From assembly GCA_001875425.1 (NCBI GenBank), contig MIYU01000021.1, forward strand, positions 1-41,508: a stretch of DNA of 41,508 nucleotides. The letters run 5' to 3'. Origin of the DNA: Marine Group III euryarchaeote CG-Bathy1 (GTDB lineage Archaea; Thermoplasmatota; Poseidoniia; MGIII; CG-Epi1). A program made the position numbers and the translations under genes. The notes beneath the pieces were generated by a model. It saw only the letters and a program-made list of their open reading frames with translations. It ran no database searches and was not told where the DNA came from. This document shows positions 8,095-16,461 of the stretch, piece after piece; position 1 is the first letter of the stretch; each line of letters opens with the position of its first letter.

Positions 8095-8740
8095 ATTTGA
8101 TTTAGAAGTAATATCTTGTAAGAGTTGTAAGAGATTGATTGAATATGCTGATGATGTTAAAGAGAATGGCAGAAAGGCAGGATATGAGAAAGAAGAATAC
8201 TGGTGTAAACCTGTACCTTCGTTTGGCCCAATAAATGCTGAATTGTTAATTGTTGGACTCGCTCCAGGAACGCATGGAGCAGGAAGAACTGGAAGACCGT
8301 TTACAGGAGACTATGCGGGTGAATTACTATATCAAACTCTTTATGATTTCGATATGAGTAATAAATCTGAATCATTGAATAATGGGGATAATCTTGAATT
8401 GAAAAATGCTAGAATATCTAATGCCGTAAGATGTGCCCCTCCGAACAATAAGCCAACAACAGAAGAAGTTAATAATTGTAGTAATTTCTTAATAGAAGAG
8501 ATCTGTATGATGAAAAATTTGAAATCTATTTTAGCATTGGGAGGTTTAGCGCATCGAGCAGTGTTGAGAACGATGTCTTTGAAACAGAGTGAATACCCGT
8601 TTAGCCATGGTGCTGAGCATGAGCTTGATGGAATAGAATGGAAGCTTATTGATTCATACCATCCAAGTAGATATAACTTGAACACGGGACGCTTGAATGC
8701 AGAAATGTTCAAAGACGTGTTTGAAGTTTTGAAAAGATAG
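8087..8740 (+). CDS. Uracil-DNA glycosylase, family 5 (UDGb-like)
   Basis: A 217-residue DNA-repair glycosylase that removes uracil, and in family 5 also hypoxanthine and other deaminated bases, from DNA. Motif 1 is GLAPGTHGAGRTGRPFTGD (residues 57-75), with no Asp/Asn water-activating residue, as known for family 5. Motif 2 is HPSRYNLNTGR (192-202). Four cysteines (C11, C14, C116, C131) fit the Fe-S cluster of families 4 and 5, and VRCAPPNNKPTTEE is a family-typical block. The reading frame overlaps AIM24 copy 3 by eight bases, so it is co-translated with a cluster that has no obvious link to repair. The assignment is strong. Confidence 0.92.
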   Translation: MDEFDLEVISCKSCKRLIEYADDVKENGRKAGYEKEEYWCKPVPSFGPINAELLIVGLAPGTHGAGRTGRPFTGDYAGELLYQTLYDFDMSNKSESLNNGDNLELKNARISNAVRCAPPNNKPTTEEVNNCSNFLIEEICMMKNLKSILALGGLAHRAVLRTMSLKQSEYPFSHGAEHELDGIEWKLIDSYHPSRYNLNTGRLNAEMFKDVFEVLKR

Positions 8741-8780
8741 GTATAGCTTTTGTACCCGTGTTGAATACAGTACAGTAAAT

Positions 8781-9371
8781 ATGGAAAAAAGAAATTTAGA
8801 AATTGGAAAGATTGTCATATTCTTACTTATGATTGGAGCAGGGGGTCGAATCGTACTGAATAGTTACCCAAACATAGAGACGGTCATGGTATCTGTTTTT
8901 CTAGCTGCAATACTCTTACCTAGACATCTTTCAATAATAACTTCTTTAGCTATAATCGTACTGAGTGATTGGTATTTGGGATACCTTCCAGACTCGGGAA
9001 ATATTCTAGCATCGATAATTGTGTTTACTTATTCTGGATTTCTATTAGTTAATATTTTTGGAACAAAGATTCAAAACTGGATATCTGGAAAATTCGGAAG
9101 CGGTACCGTTCTAAAATTTAGTGGTGCAGGGATTTCTTTTGCGTTGATATATGACATATGGACTAATTTTGGTGTATGGTTTTTGAATTATGAACATACA
9201 TTGGAAAACATGATTACAGTGTACATGTTAGGAATTCCATTTATGCTCTATCATATGATGTCTAGTGTAGCTACATTTACAATGATAGGCATTCCTGTCT
9301 ACTATGGACTCTCACAAACTGTTGGTGAAGAGATTGTTGTAGAACGAAAAGAGATTTCGAAAAGAGTTTAA
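8781..9371 (+). CDS. Multi-pass membrane protein (DUF6580 / ECF S-component-like)
   Basis: A 196-residue integral membrane protein with about five or six hydrophobic segments and a short charged C-terminus. The blocks LSDWYLG (near residue 62), IWTNFGVWFLNY (about 128-139) and LGIPFMLYHMMSS resemble small membrane proteins of the DUF6580 type, related to substrate-binding subunits of ECF transporters; I am not certain of this. It follows the glycosylase gene after 40 bases and probably shares its transcript, though GTATAG near 8741 could be a weak separate promoter. No energising ATPase lies nearby. A vitamin or metal uptake role would be inference only. Confidence 0.6.
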   Translation: MEKRNLEIGKIVIFLLMIGAGGRIVLNSYPNIETVMVSVFLAAILLPRHLSIITSLAIIVLSDWYLGYLPDSGNILASIIVFTYSGFLLVNIFGTKIQNWISGKFGSGTVLKFSGAGISFALIYDIWTNFGVWFLNYEHTLENMITVYMLGIPFMLYHMMSSVATFTMIGIPVYYGLSQTVGEEIVVERKEISKRV

Positions 9372-9424
9372 ATTTAGCCCACTATAGGAGAAGGCGGGAG
9401 AATGTACGTGATTGAGGTTTTATT

Positions 9425-12400
9425 GTGAGGAAAGAAATCTTTGTTGGTTTGATTATGTTATTGAGTTTGGTTCCTGCCAGCTCACAAGCTTACCCTCAAT
9501 TTGAACCTTCTTATTTCGATAAAGATGGCGATGGAATAGATGATAGATTATATCCATTAATAGATAAGGAAGAAGATTTGAATATTTTTTTAGTATTCAA
9601 TCAAAAGCCTGATGAAACACAGTTAGAAGAATTGAGAGTACTTGGATTAGAACCTGATTTTGTTTCGAAATATATACCAACTATGATATTCTATGATCTG
9701 CCTTATTATTATATCCCAGATTTGCTCCATATTACTGATTTAAAACTGATAGAATGGCAGAGTATCTATTATCCACTACTAGATACCTCGGTACCGGGAA
9801 TATTGGCAAGAGGTTCTGAAGAATATGGAGACGGTGCAGCAGAACTTGGGCTGACCGGTGAAGGAATTAACGTAGCAATCATAGATACTGGTGTAGATAA
9901 TTCTGGTTTTGGACAGGCACATGAATCGCTTGATGATATGGATGATGACCCACTAACTGATGATCCGAAATTTATTGCCGGTTGGCAACCGTATGCATAT
10001 TGTGTTCAAGAAGGAGATTTTAATTGTCCAGAAGATGGATCAAAGGACCCAGATGACAGAGCAGGACATGGCACACATACAGCATCAACCGCCATAGGTA
10101 CTGCGGGAGAAACGAACTACTGTGATGATAATTGTTCTGGAGTTGCACCGGGTGCAAGATTGATAGATGTGAAAGTTTTATCTGATCTTGGAGCAGGTGG
10201 ATACCTCATAGAAGGATTGGAATGGATAATTGATAACAAAGATACTGATTGGGAAGATGATGGTCCAGAAAATGATGGAGTGGATGTAATATCTATGTCA
10301 TTAGGTTCAGGAGGTACAGATGGTTCTGACCAAGCTTCACAGATGACTAATGCTGTTGTCGCAAATGGAATTGTGGCTGTTGCAGCAACGGGTAATGATG
10401 GTGATCAAGATATAGGATCACCGGCAGCAGCAGACTACGCCATAGCTGTTGGTGCAATGGATAATAGAAATACCATCTTACGAGATGACGATGAATATGA
10501 TAGTTATAGCAATTACGGACCAAGACAGGATGATGGAGATGAAGATGAATGGGACGAAATGAAACCGGATGTAATGGCCCCTGGAACTGGGATAACTGCA
10601 GCTCAAGAAGGTTCGACTTCGGGAGAAAGTACGCAAACCGGAACATCGATGGCATGTCCGCATGTTGCTGGTGTTGCAGCACTTATGTTGGAATTTGATG
10701 AAAGTCTAAGACCGACAGGAAATGGAGGAAATAGTAGTGATAACTATGAAGTTTATGATAATCCTGTTCAATTTGCAATGAGAGATTTTGCAGATCGTGG
10801 TTTTGATCCAGATAATGCGAATAATACCCATTACGCAAACAAAACAGGATGGGGATACATTAACGCATATGATTTGTTTGGATCACAAGAACCTGATTTA
10901 GAAATTAGAAGTGTAAATGTAGATCCGGACGAACCTAGATGGGGAGATGAACTGACCATAAATGTAACTGTAAGAAATAGAGGATTAGAAGACATATCAA
11001 GTTTCTCAATTAGAATGCGTGTTGATGGAATGATTTATCAGACAGATTCTCATGGTTCAGTGGAAGCAAGACAGGCAGAAACATTAACTTACAATTGGGA
11101 ACCGCCGGAAGGAAATTTTACATTAAAGTTTGAATTATATGGTATAAATCCAGAAGATGCAAATTCTGACAATAATGAAAAAGAGATAGAGGTTGGAATT
11201 GGACCAGCAAGAGAAGATTTGAAACTGAAAAATTTGAATTTAGACCCTTCGAATCCTGAAGAGGGGGAAACTGTTACTTTAACTGCTGAAGTGGAAAATA
11301 TTGGAACTGATAATGTTACAGAATATAGTATTACATTCTACGATGGTAATGAAGAGATAGAAGAGTTTGAGAATGAAGAAACGCTAGGCTCTGGAAACAG
11401 TACTACGTACGAAACGGAATGGGTGGCTACAGATGGAGAACATGACCTAAGGGCTGTTGCACGAAACGATAATGATCCCAACAATGATAACAATGAATAT
11501 ACTCGTGAAGTTAACGTAGGAAGTGGTGGAAATAATAATGGAGGCAATCAAGGAGAGGCCAATTTCTATCTGAAAGATTTAGATTATCAAACACCAGTAG
11601 TGAATGAAGATACTTCAGTTAGAGTAACTGTAAAGAATATAGGAGATGCATCTGGAACTGCGAATGTAAAATTGAGAGTGGATGGTCAAGACATAACTCA
11701 ACGAAATCAGGATTTAGATGAAGGGGAAGAAAAAATGGTAGAATTTATCTGGAGACCGGATAATTCAGGAGATACGACAATAGAGATAACGGCAGGAGAC
11801 TATTCAATAAACGAAGACGTCTATGTAGAAGATTCAAAGATAGCAGAAATAGAGATGTCACCTTCACAATACGAAGTTGATACAAGTGGAACGAACGTAT
11901 TTCAAGTAACTGTAAAGAATCTCAGATCGTCATCTCTAGACTTAGATTTGAGGATAGATATTTCGAATCAAATTCTTACGGCGTGGATAGGTACAGTTCC
12001 ACAGACTATAGACGGTAATAGTGAATGGAATGGTGAATTAATGATTACAGCGAAAGATAATATTGACGTCGGAAATTATCCACTAGAAGTATCGATATAC
12101 CGAGATGGAAAATGGATTGATTCTGCAATTTCAGATGGAATTCTAATTGTTAAATCAGATACAATAGAAATTAATTTGACCCCGGGAAGTTACTTTGAAC
12201 TATCGATGGATATTTTCAATCCTATGAGTTCTGGAACAACGATAACAGTTACTGCAGAAACCCCTAGTGGAATATCTGTTCTTTACAATAATATGCCGAC
12301 CTATTCAGAATACGTTGAAGGCGAAGGGATTAGGACTGTGACTGTTAAGATTACAGTTGATAATGTAGGTGCGCCGGCCGGAAATAATGAGATTGAAATT

Positions 12401-12613
12401 AAAGCGAATGGAGGTTCGTTTGCTGGAATGGCCACTGTGAATGTAATACTACCTGGTGGGGAAGAAGAAGGGGACGAAGAATCTATGATGATGACTATAG
12501 CAATAGCAGTTGGAGTTATTTTGATAATAGGTTTAGCAGCTTATTTCTATAGAAGAGATGATGATGAATATGAGTATTATGATGATGACGAAGAATATGA
12601 AGAAGAATGGTGA
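9425..12613 (+). CDS. Membrane-anchored subtilisin-like serine protease (S8) with CARDB repeats
   Basis: A 1062-residue exported protease with GTG start (GAGG seven bases upstream). A signal peptide (residues 1-22) precedes a Ca-binding-like DKDGDGIDD segment and a propeptide-like region. The S8 catalytic domain, about 145-480, has Asp154 (IIDTG), His215 (GHGTH), Asn324 (ATGND) and Ser408 (GTSMACPH), so the triad is complete. Three or more CARDB modules follow from about residue 488 (EPDLEIRSVNVDPDEP, REDLKLKNLNLDPSNPEEG, EANFYLKDLDYQTP). A helix at about 1022-1043 and a strongly acidic, Tyr-rich cytoplasmic tail (YRRDDDEYEYYDDDEEYEEE) end the protein. It probably degrades extracellular protein while bound to the cell. 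It ends next to convergent pyrD. Confidence 0.93.
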   Translation: MRKEIFVGLIMLLSLVPASSQAYPQFEPSYFDKDGDGIDDRLYPLIDKEEDLNIFLVFNQKPDETQLEELRVLGLEPDFVSKYIPTMIFYDLPYYYIPDLLHITDLKLIEWQSIYYPLLDTSVPGILARGSEEYGDGAAELGLTGEGINVAIIDTGVDNSGFGQAHESLDDMDDDPLTDDPKFIAGWQPYAYCVQEGDFNCPEDGSKDPDDRAGHGTHTASTAIGTAGETNYCDDNCSGVAPGARLIDVKVLSDLGAGGYLIEGLEWIIDNKDTDWEDDGPENDGVDVISMSLGSGGTDGSDQASQMTNAVVANGIVAVAATGNDGDQDIGSPAAADYAIAVGAMDNRNTILRDDDEYDSYSNYGPRQDDGDEDEWDEMKPDVMAPGTGITAAQEGSTSGESTQTGTSMACPHVAGVAALMLEFDESLRPTGNGGNSSDNYEVYDNPVQFAMRDFADRGFDPDNANNTHYANKTGWGYINAYDLFGSQEPDLEIRSVNVDPDEPRWGDELTINVTVRNRGLEDISSFSIRMRVDGMIYQTDSHGSVEARQAETLTYNWEPPEGNFTLKFELYGINPEDANSDNNEKEIEVGIGPAREDLKLKNLNLDPSNPEEGETVTLTAEVENIGTDNVTEYSITFYDGNEEIEEFENEETLGSGNSTTYETEWVATDGEHDLRAVARNDNDPNNDNNEYTREVNVGSGGNNNGGNQGEANFYLKDLDYQTPVVNEDTSVRVTVKNIGDASGTANVKLRVDGQDITQRNQDLDEGEEKMVEFIWRPDNSGDTTIEITAGDYSINEDVYVEDSKIAEIEMSPSQYEVDTSGTNVFQVTVKNLRSSSLDLDLRIDISNQILTAWIGTVPQTIDGNSEWNGELMITAKDNIDVGNYPLEVSIYRDGKWIDSAISDGILIVKSDTIEINLTPGSYFELSMDIFNPMSSGTTITVTAETPSGISVLYNNMPTYSEYVEGEGIRTVTVKITVDNVGAPAGNNEIEIKANGGSFAGMATVNVILPGGEEEGDEESMMMTIAIAVGVILIIGLAAYFYRRDDDEYEYYDDDEEYEEEW

Positions 12614-13726
12614 TTAAGCCTCTGAACCGATTGCTTCTGAAATATTTGTAAACCCTTTCTCTTTAATTTTATTACGAAGGCCACTGACGATTTCATTAGT
12701 AATGCTTGGACCTTCAAAAACTAATCCAGTATAGATTTGAAGTAAAGAAGCACCTGCAGTTATTTTATTCCAAGCATCATCAGAATTCATAATTCCACCA
12801 ACACCGATAATTGGTAATTTGCCATCGGTTTTATTGAAAATATGCCTAATTAATTCTGTACTTTTATCATTAAGAGGTGCGCCGCTTAAACCTCCGACTT
12901 CTGAAAATATTTGTTCAGTTTGAGGTGTTGAGGTTGGGCGTGTAGTAGTAGTGTTAGTTGCTACTATTCCATCTATTTTAGCAGTAGAAGAGGATAGGAT
13001 ATTGTCTAAAGCTTCGGAGGATAAATCTGGAGAAATTTTGATAAGAATTGGTTTTGGATTTAGAGAATTTTCCTCCCCTTTTCGTTTGTTGATTTCTGAA
13101 CAATCATCGATTATCTGATTTAATGCTGAATTTGATTCTTGTATATCTCTTAATCCTGGAGTATTGGGTGAACTTACATTAATTACAAAAAAATCTCCAG
13201 CATTCCAGAGTAGATCTATTGATTTTGAATAATCTGTAGCGGCATCTTCTAGGGGAGTAACCATTGATTTAGCGAGATTAATGCCTACTGGATTTTTAGG
13301 CCAAAGACCTCGCGCCTTCCATTCATCTAAAGTGTTTGACATACCTTCAGCACCGGGATTATTGAACCCCATACGGTTGATTAATGCCCGTTCTGAATTT
13401 ACTCGAAACATTCTAGGCTTTTTATTGCCGTTCTGAGCATGAAAAGTTACACCTCCTAATTCTGTGAAACCGAAACCTAAGGAAGGCCAAGCTGGTACGG
13501 CTGATCCGAATTTATCGAAACCGGCAGCCAAACCTAAAGGATTGGGAAATGTAAGACCGAAAACAGTTGAAGATAAATCTTTAGTTGAATATAATTGACG
13601 AAGGATGGCAGTTCTTCTCTTTGATTGACTAAAGAATTTTAGAAGATTGATAATTCTATCATGAGCCTTCTCAGAATCCTGAAGAAAAGTTACTGGGCGA
13701 ATCAGATTTCGGTATAAGCTACCCAT
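12614..13726 (-). CDS. pyrD: Dihydroorotate dehydrogenase, class 2 (quinone-dependent)
   Basis: A 370-residue FMN enzyme oxidising dihydroorotate to orotate in pyrimidine synthesis and passing electrons to quinone. Class 2 signs are the N-terminal amphipathic region (MGSLYRNLIRPVTFLQDSEKAH), LGLAAGFDKFG, INRMGFNNPG and NVSSPNTPGLRDIQ with the class-2 catalytic serine. FMN/phosphate segments are ATNTTTTRP, GGLSGAPL, GVGGIMNSDDAW and LLQIYTGLVFEGP. The frame is open back to 13795, but ATG 13726 matches family N-termini and avoids overlap with the ABC permease gene. Class 2 implies peripheral membrane attachment and a link to the respiratory chain. Confidence 0.95.
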   Translation of the reverse strand: MGSLYRNLIRPVTFLQDSEKAHDRIINLLKFFSQSKRRTAILRQLYSTKDLSSTVFGLTFPNPLGLAAGFDKFGSAVPAWPSLGFGFTELGGVTFHAQNGNKKPRMFRVNSERALINRMGFNNPGAEGMSNTLDEWKARGLWPKNPVGINLAKSMVTPLEDAATDYSKSIDLLWNAGDFFVINVSSPNTPGLRDIQESNSALNQIIDDCSEINKRKGEENSLNPKPILIKISPDLSSEALDNILSSSTAKIDGIVATNTTTTRPTSTPQTEQIFSEVGGLSGAPLNDKSTELIRHIFNKTDGKLPIIGVGGIMNSDDAWNKITAGASLLQIYTGLVFEGPSITNEIVSGLRNKIKEKGFTNISEAIGSEA

Positions 13727-13767
13727 TCTAAAAATGATACTTAAGAGGCTAAGATTTAAGGATAACC

Positions 13768-14544
13768 CTAAAGTTTCATTGTTTTGAAAAACCAAGTACC
13801 GATGAAGATGAGAACTAAACAGAGGGAAGACAGTACAATGAAATCTTCAAATAAACCGAATTCCTCAAAAATCTCGTTAGGAATTAAAGTAAACCTAATT
13901 GCATCTACAGCGTAACTGACTGGATTTGCCACTGCAGCATAATATAGAGTATCAGGAAGATTTTTCTTTAAGAATAAAGCACCACTTAGAAAATACATTG
14001 GAAAAACGACTAAGCTAGTAACTAAACTGAAACCTTCAGTAGATTCCATTCTAGACCCTATGATTAATCCTATGGAAGTCATTGCCACAGCCAAGAGAAA
14101 TAAGAAAAGGTATGTTAAAAGTAAAGATTTTGGCGTATAAACTAAATCTGGAAAGATAAAATATCCTAAGAAAAGGATTATCGATACTTGTATCATTGAA
14201 TCAGTAACGCCGCCCAATACCTTACCGATGAAAATGGAAGAACGATTCAATGGCGAGGCGAGAACTTCCTTTAGAAAATCAATTTTACGATCCCAAACGA
14301 TGTAAAGGCCGTAAAAAACTGATTGGAATAATACAGTCATGCATAAAATTCCAGGGAAAATGAAGGAAGGATAATCGACCCCTCCAAAACTTTCGCTGTT
14401 ATCTATAGAAGCCCCTATTCCTTTTCCAACTATTAACAGCCACAAGAGAGGAGTAAGAACGGACCCTATAATTCTAGAATACTCCCTGAAATAGACTTTC
14501 AACTCCCGTAACCATATTGCATAGATACCTACCAAATCGTTCAT
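13768..14544 (-). CDS. ABC-2 type exporter permease
   Basis: A 258-residue, six-helix permease of the ABC-2 family. It has the family-typical early segment LRELKVYFREYSRIIGSVLTPLLWLLIVG, here cited as residues 13-41, then SVFYGLYIVWDRKIDFLKEVLASP and the conserved FPMYFLSGALFLKKNLP and ANPVSYAVDAIR blocks. The protein resembles DrrB/NodJ-type subunits that export hydrophobic compounds or cell-envelope lipids. It overlaps the upstream ATPase gene by four bases (ATGA), so the two form one exporter. The substrate is unknown. Confidence 0.9.
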   Translation of the reverse strand: MNDLVGIYAIWLRELKVYFREYSRIIGSVLTPLLWLLIVGKGIGASIDNSESFGGVDYPSFIFPGILCMTVLFQSVFYGLYIVWDRKIDFLKEVLASPLNRSSIFIGKVLGGVTDSMIQVSIILFLGYFIFPDLVYTPKSLLLTYLFLFLLAVAMTSIGLIIGSRMESTEGFSLVTSLVVFPMYFLSGALFLKKNLPDTLYYAAVANPVSYAVDAIRFTLIPNEIFEEFGLFEDFIVLSSLCLVLIFIGTWFFKTMKL

Positions 14545-15518
14545 TTGTTCACATTCCTAACTCTTAACATATGAGCTGATGGTTTTTCGGCGCTTTCTTC
14601 CCTTATGTCGTGACCAGTGTAATGAAGAAAGACGTCGTTTAGTGTTGTGTTACGGACGTCGAATGATTTTATTTCTCCAACTGCAGAAAAAAGTGTAGGA
14701 AGATTATGAGCGACATCTTTGACTGCAACATCGAGCCTGTTATTGCGAGATTCGCATCTACTTACAAAGTCCAAAGAATTTATCTTATCTACTAAACTGT
14801 CAGAATCTGAAACTTCTAATTGAACGGTATCTCCGCCGACACCGTCTTTAAGATTTTTAGGAGTATCCATTGTGATGATTTTTCCATAATCGATAATAGC
14901 TAACCTATCGCAGAGACGGTCGGCCTCTTCCATATAATGTGTAGTGATGATAATGGTAACTTTGTTATCCTTGACTATAGATTCGATATGTTCCCATATC
15001 TTTTGTCGAGCTTGAGGATCTAAACCTAAAGTAGGTTCATCCAAAAATAGAACATCTGGATGATGCATCAGACCTCGTGCTATTTCGAGACGTCTACGCA
15101 TTCCTCCTGAATATGTTCTAACTAAATCATCAGCACGATCTTGAAGACCGACTAAATCCAAAGATTCAGTTATACGAGATTTGATATCACTACTAGGAAC
15201 GCCATACATTAGACCATGAAGATAGAGATTCTCTCTTCCAGTTAAAATATCATCACTAGAAGGATCTTGAAAAACGATACCGATTTTATTACGAACTTTA
15301 GCAGGCGATTGAATAACATCGAAACCAGCTACTGAGGCTTTTCCTGAAGTGGGTGAGAGTAATGTTGAAAGAATAGATATGATTGTAGTCTTACCTGCGC
15401 CATTAGGACCTAAAAGACCGAAGATTTCGCCTTCTTTGATATTGAAATCTACACCGTCAACGGCCTTAATCTTATCGAAGTGTTTTGTTAAGTTCTCAAC
15501 AGATACTGCAATAGACAT
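14541..15518 (-). CDS. ABC transporter ATP-binding protein, DrrA-like
   Basis: A 325-residue ATPase energising the ABC-2 permease. Walker A is GPNGAGKTT, the signature YSGGMRRRLEIARGL, and Walker B VLFLDEPTLGLDPQAR with the D-loop, then a TTHYMEEADRL switch region. The C-terminal ~100 residues are the extra domain of DrrA-type ATPases and include LNDVFLHYTGHDIRE. The start is set at ATG 15518, which has AGGAG four bases upstream (15523-15527). The frame extends 28 codons further but has no homology there and would cover that ribosome-binding site. It is second in a unit with the 55-codon membrane ORF, 37 bases upstream. Confidence 0.93.
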   Translation of the reverse strand: MSIAVSVENLTKHFDKIKAVDGVDFNIKEGEIFGLLGPNGAGKTTIISILSTLLSPTSGKASVAGFDVIQSPAKVRNKIGIVFQDPSSDDILTGRENLYLHGLMYGVPSSDIKSRITESLDLVGLQDRADDLVRTYSGGMRRRLEIARGLMHHPDVLFLDEPTLGLDPQARQKIWEHIESIVKDNKVTIIITTHYMEEADRLCDRLAIIDYGKIITMDTPKNLKDGVGGDTVQLEVSDSDSLVDKINSLDFVSRCESRNNRLDVAVKDVAHNLPTLFSAVGEIKSFDVRNTTLNDVFLHYTGHDIREESAEKPSAHMLRVRNVNK

Positions 15519-15522
15519 AGTA

Positions 15523-15527
15523 CTCCT
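15523..15527 (-). promoter_or_regulatory. Shine-Dalgarno site fixing the ABC ATPase start
   Basis: AGGAG on the minus strand lies four bases before ATG 15518. It supports the shorter reading of the ATPase and internal-cistron translation downstream of the small ORF. Confidence 0.65.
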
Positions 15528-15555
15528 GAAATAAGACCGATAATAAGAATGTGTG

Positions 15556-15723
15556 TTACTCACCGTCTTCAAAAGAAGAGCTGAAGGCGAGATAGATACC
15601 AACGCCTGTTAAAGGAATACTAAAAATTAGAGAGAGAAAAGAAGCGTCTGGCAAATGAAACCAAGAGAGTAATAATGTTAAACCTGAAACTAAAAATATC
15701 GCAGAAAGTGAACGCCTCAACAT
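15556..15723 (-). CDS. Small two-helix membrane protein (55 residues)
   Basis: An unreported-size ORF from ATG 15723 to TAA 15556 on the minus strand. The product begins MLRRS, has two hydrophobic stretches (LSAIFLVSGLTLLLSWF and FLSLIFSIPLTGVGIYLAF) with a short linker holding Pro and Asp, and ends in an acidic tail (SFEDGE). The N-terminal positive charges suit an inside-facing N-terminus. It occupies the space between a TATA-like box at 15752-15760 and the ABC ATPase gene, and would be the first cistron of that operon. I do not recognise a family. It may be an accessory subunit of the exporter or simply a small membrane protein. Confidence 0.5.
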   Translation of the reverse strand: MLRRSLSAIFLVSGLTLLLSWFHLPDASFLSLIFSIPLTGVGIYLAFSSSFEDGE

Positions 15724-15751
15724 AATTGATTAGCCGCAGTAGTGAATGGTA

Positions 15752-15760
15752 GCTTAAATT
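15752..15760. promoter_or_regulatory. TATA-like element possibly serving both strands
   Basis: GCTTAAATT is centred 25 bases before the glycosyltransferase ATG (15781), fitting a leaderless plus-strand transcript. Read on the other strand (AATTTAAGC) it is about 33 bases before ATG 15723 of the small membrane ORF. Core TTTAA/TTAAA is near-symmetric, so one element could support both directions. Confidence 0.4.
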
Positions 15761-15780
15761 CTATTGTCTATAACTGAACT

Positions 15781-16452
15781 ATGCCAAAAGAGGTTACGGT
15801 CATAATACCGACACTGAACGAAGGTGAATCCATAGGAGCTACAATCGAATCGATACCATCAAATGTCCCTGGAATGAATATAGGGGTTTTGGTAATTGAT
15901 GGGAATTCTACAGATAATACTGTAGAAGAAGCAGAGAAGAGAGGAGCAAGAGTTATTACGGAAAAACGAAAAGGTTATGGACGCGCATACAAAACTGGAT
16001 TCAAAGAAGCGAAAACAGAATTTATTGCAACAATGGATGGTGATACGACATATCCTGGAGATGAGATACCGAGAATGGTAGAGATGTTGGAAACTGAGAA
16101 TTTGGATTTTATATCTTGCAATAGGTTACAAAAAATGGATAAAGGCGCAATGTCTTTTAGCCATAGAGTTGGGAACTGGGGGCTTACCTTTTTCACGAAC
16201 TTATTGCATAGAATAAAAATTGGCGATTCACAAACTGGGATGTGGATTTTCAGAAGAGAGATATTGGATAAAATAAATTTAACAAGTGATGGGATGCCTC
16301 TATCTGAAGAGATTAAAATTGAAGCTTGGAAAAATAAGGATATAAAATGTTTAGAAGTTCCTGTAAGGTATCGCATACGAGTTGGAGAAGTGAAACTTAA
16401 TACTTGGAATGATGGAGTGAAAAATCTCTGGTTTTTGTTTACCAAGAGATAA
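15781..16452 (+). CDS. Family 2 glycosyltransferase (dolichol-phosphate sugar synthase-like)
   Basis: A 223-residue GT-A fold enzyme. It has the nucleotide-sugar start VTVIIPTLNEGESIGATIES, a second acidic motif VIDGNSTDNT, the KRKGYGRAYKTGFKEA block and the metal-binding MDGDTTYP (the DxD equivalent). DSQTGMWIFRR and a later SEEIKIEAWKN segment resemble the polyprenyl-phosphate mannose/glucose synthase (DPM1) branch. No membrane helices are present. It probably makes a lipid-linked sugar for surface glycans, which would suit the many Asn-rich secreted proteins here, but that link is inference. An MFS gene follows ten bases after its stop. Confidence 0.85.
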   Translation: MPKEVTVIIPTLNEGESIGATIESIPSNVPGMNIGVLVIDGNSTDNTVEEAEKRGARVITEKRKGYGRAYKTGFKEAKTEFIATMDGDTTYPGDEIPRMVEMLETENLDFISCNRLQKMDKGAMSFSHRVGNWGLTFFTNLLHRIKIGDSQTGMWIFRREILDKINLTSDGMPLSEEIKIEAWKNKDIKCLEVPVRYRIRVGEVKLNTWNDGVKNLWFLFTKR

Positions 16453-16461
16453 TGAAATCTA

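Noticed and set aside
10347-10682. Minus-strand frames opposite the subtilase catalytic domain
   Set aside because: They are His/Leu/Pro-rich by-products of the codons of the Asp/Gly/Ala-rich protease and have no start signals or motifs.
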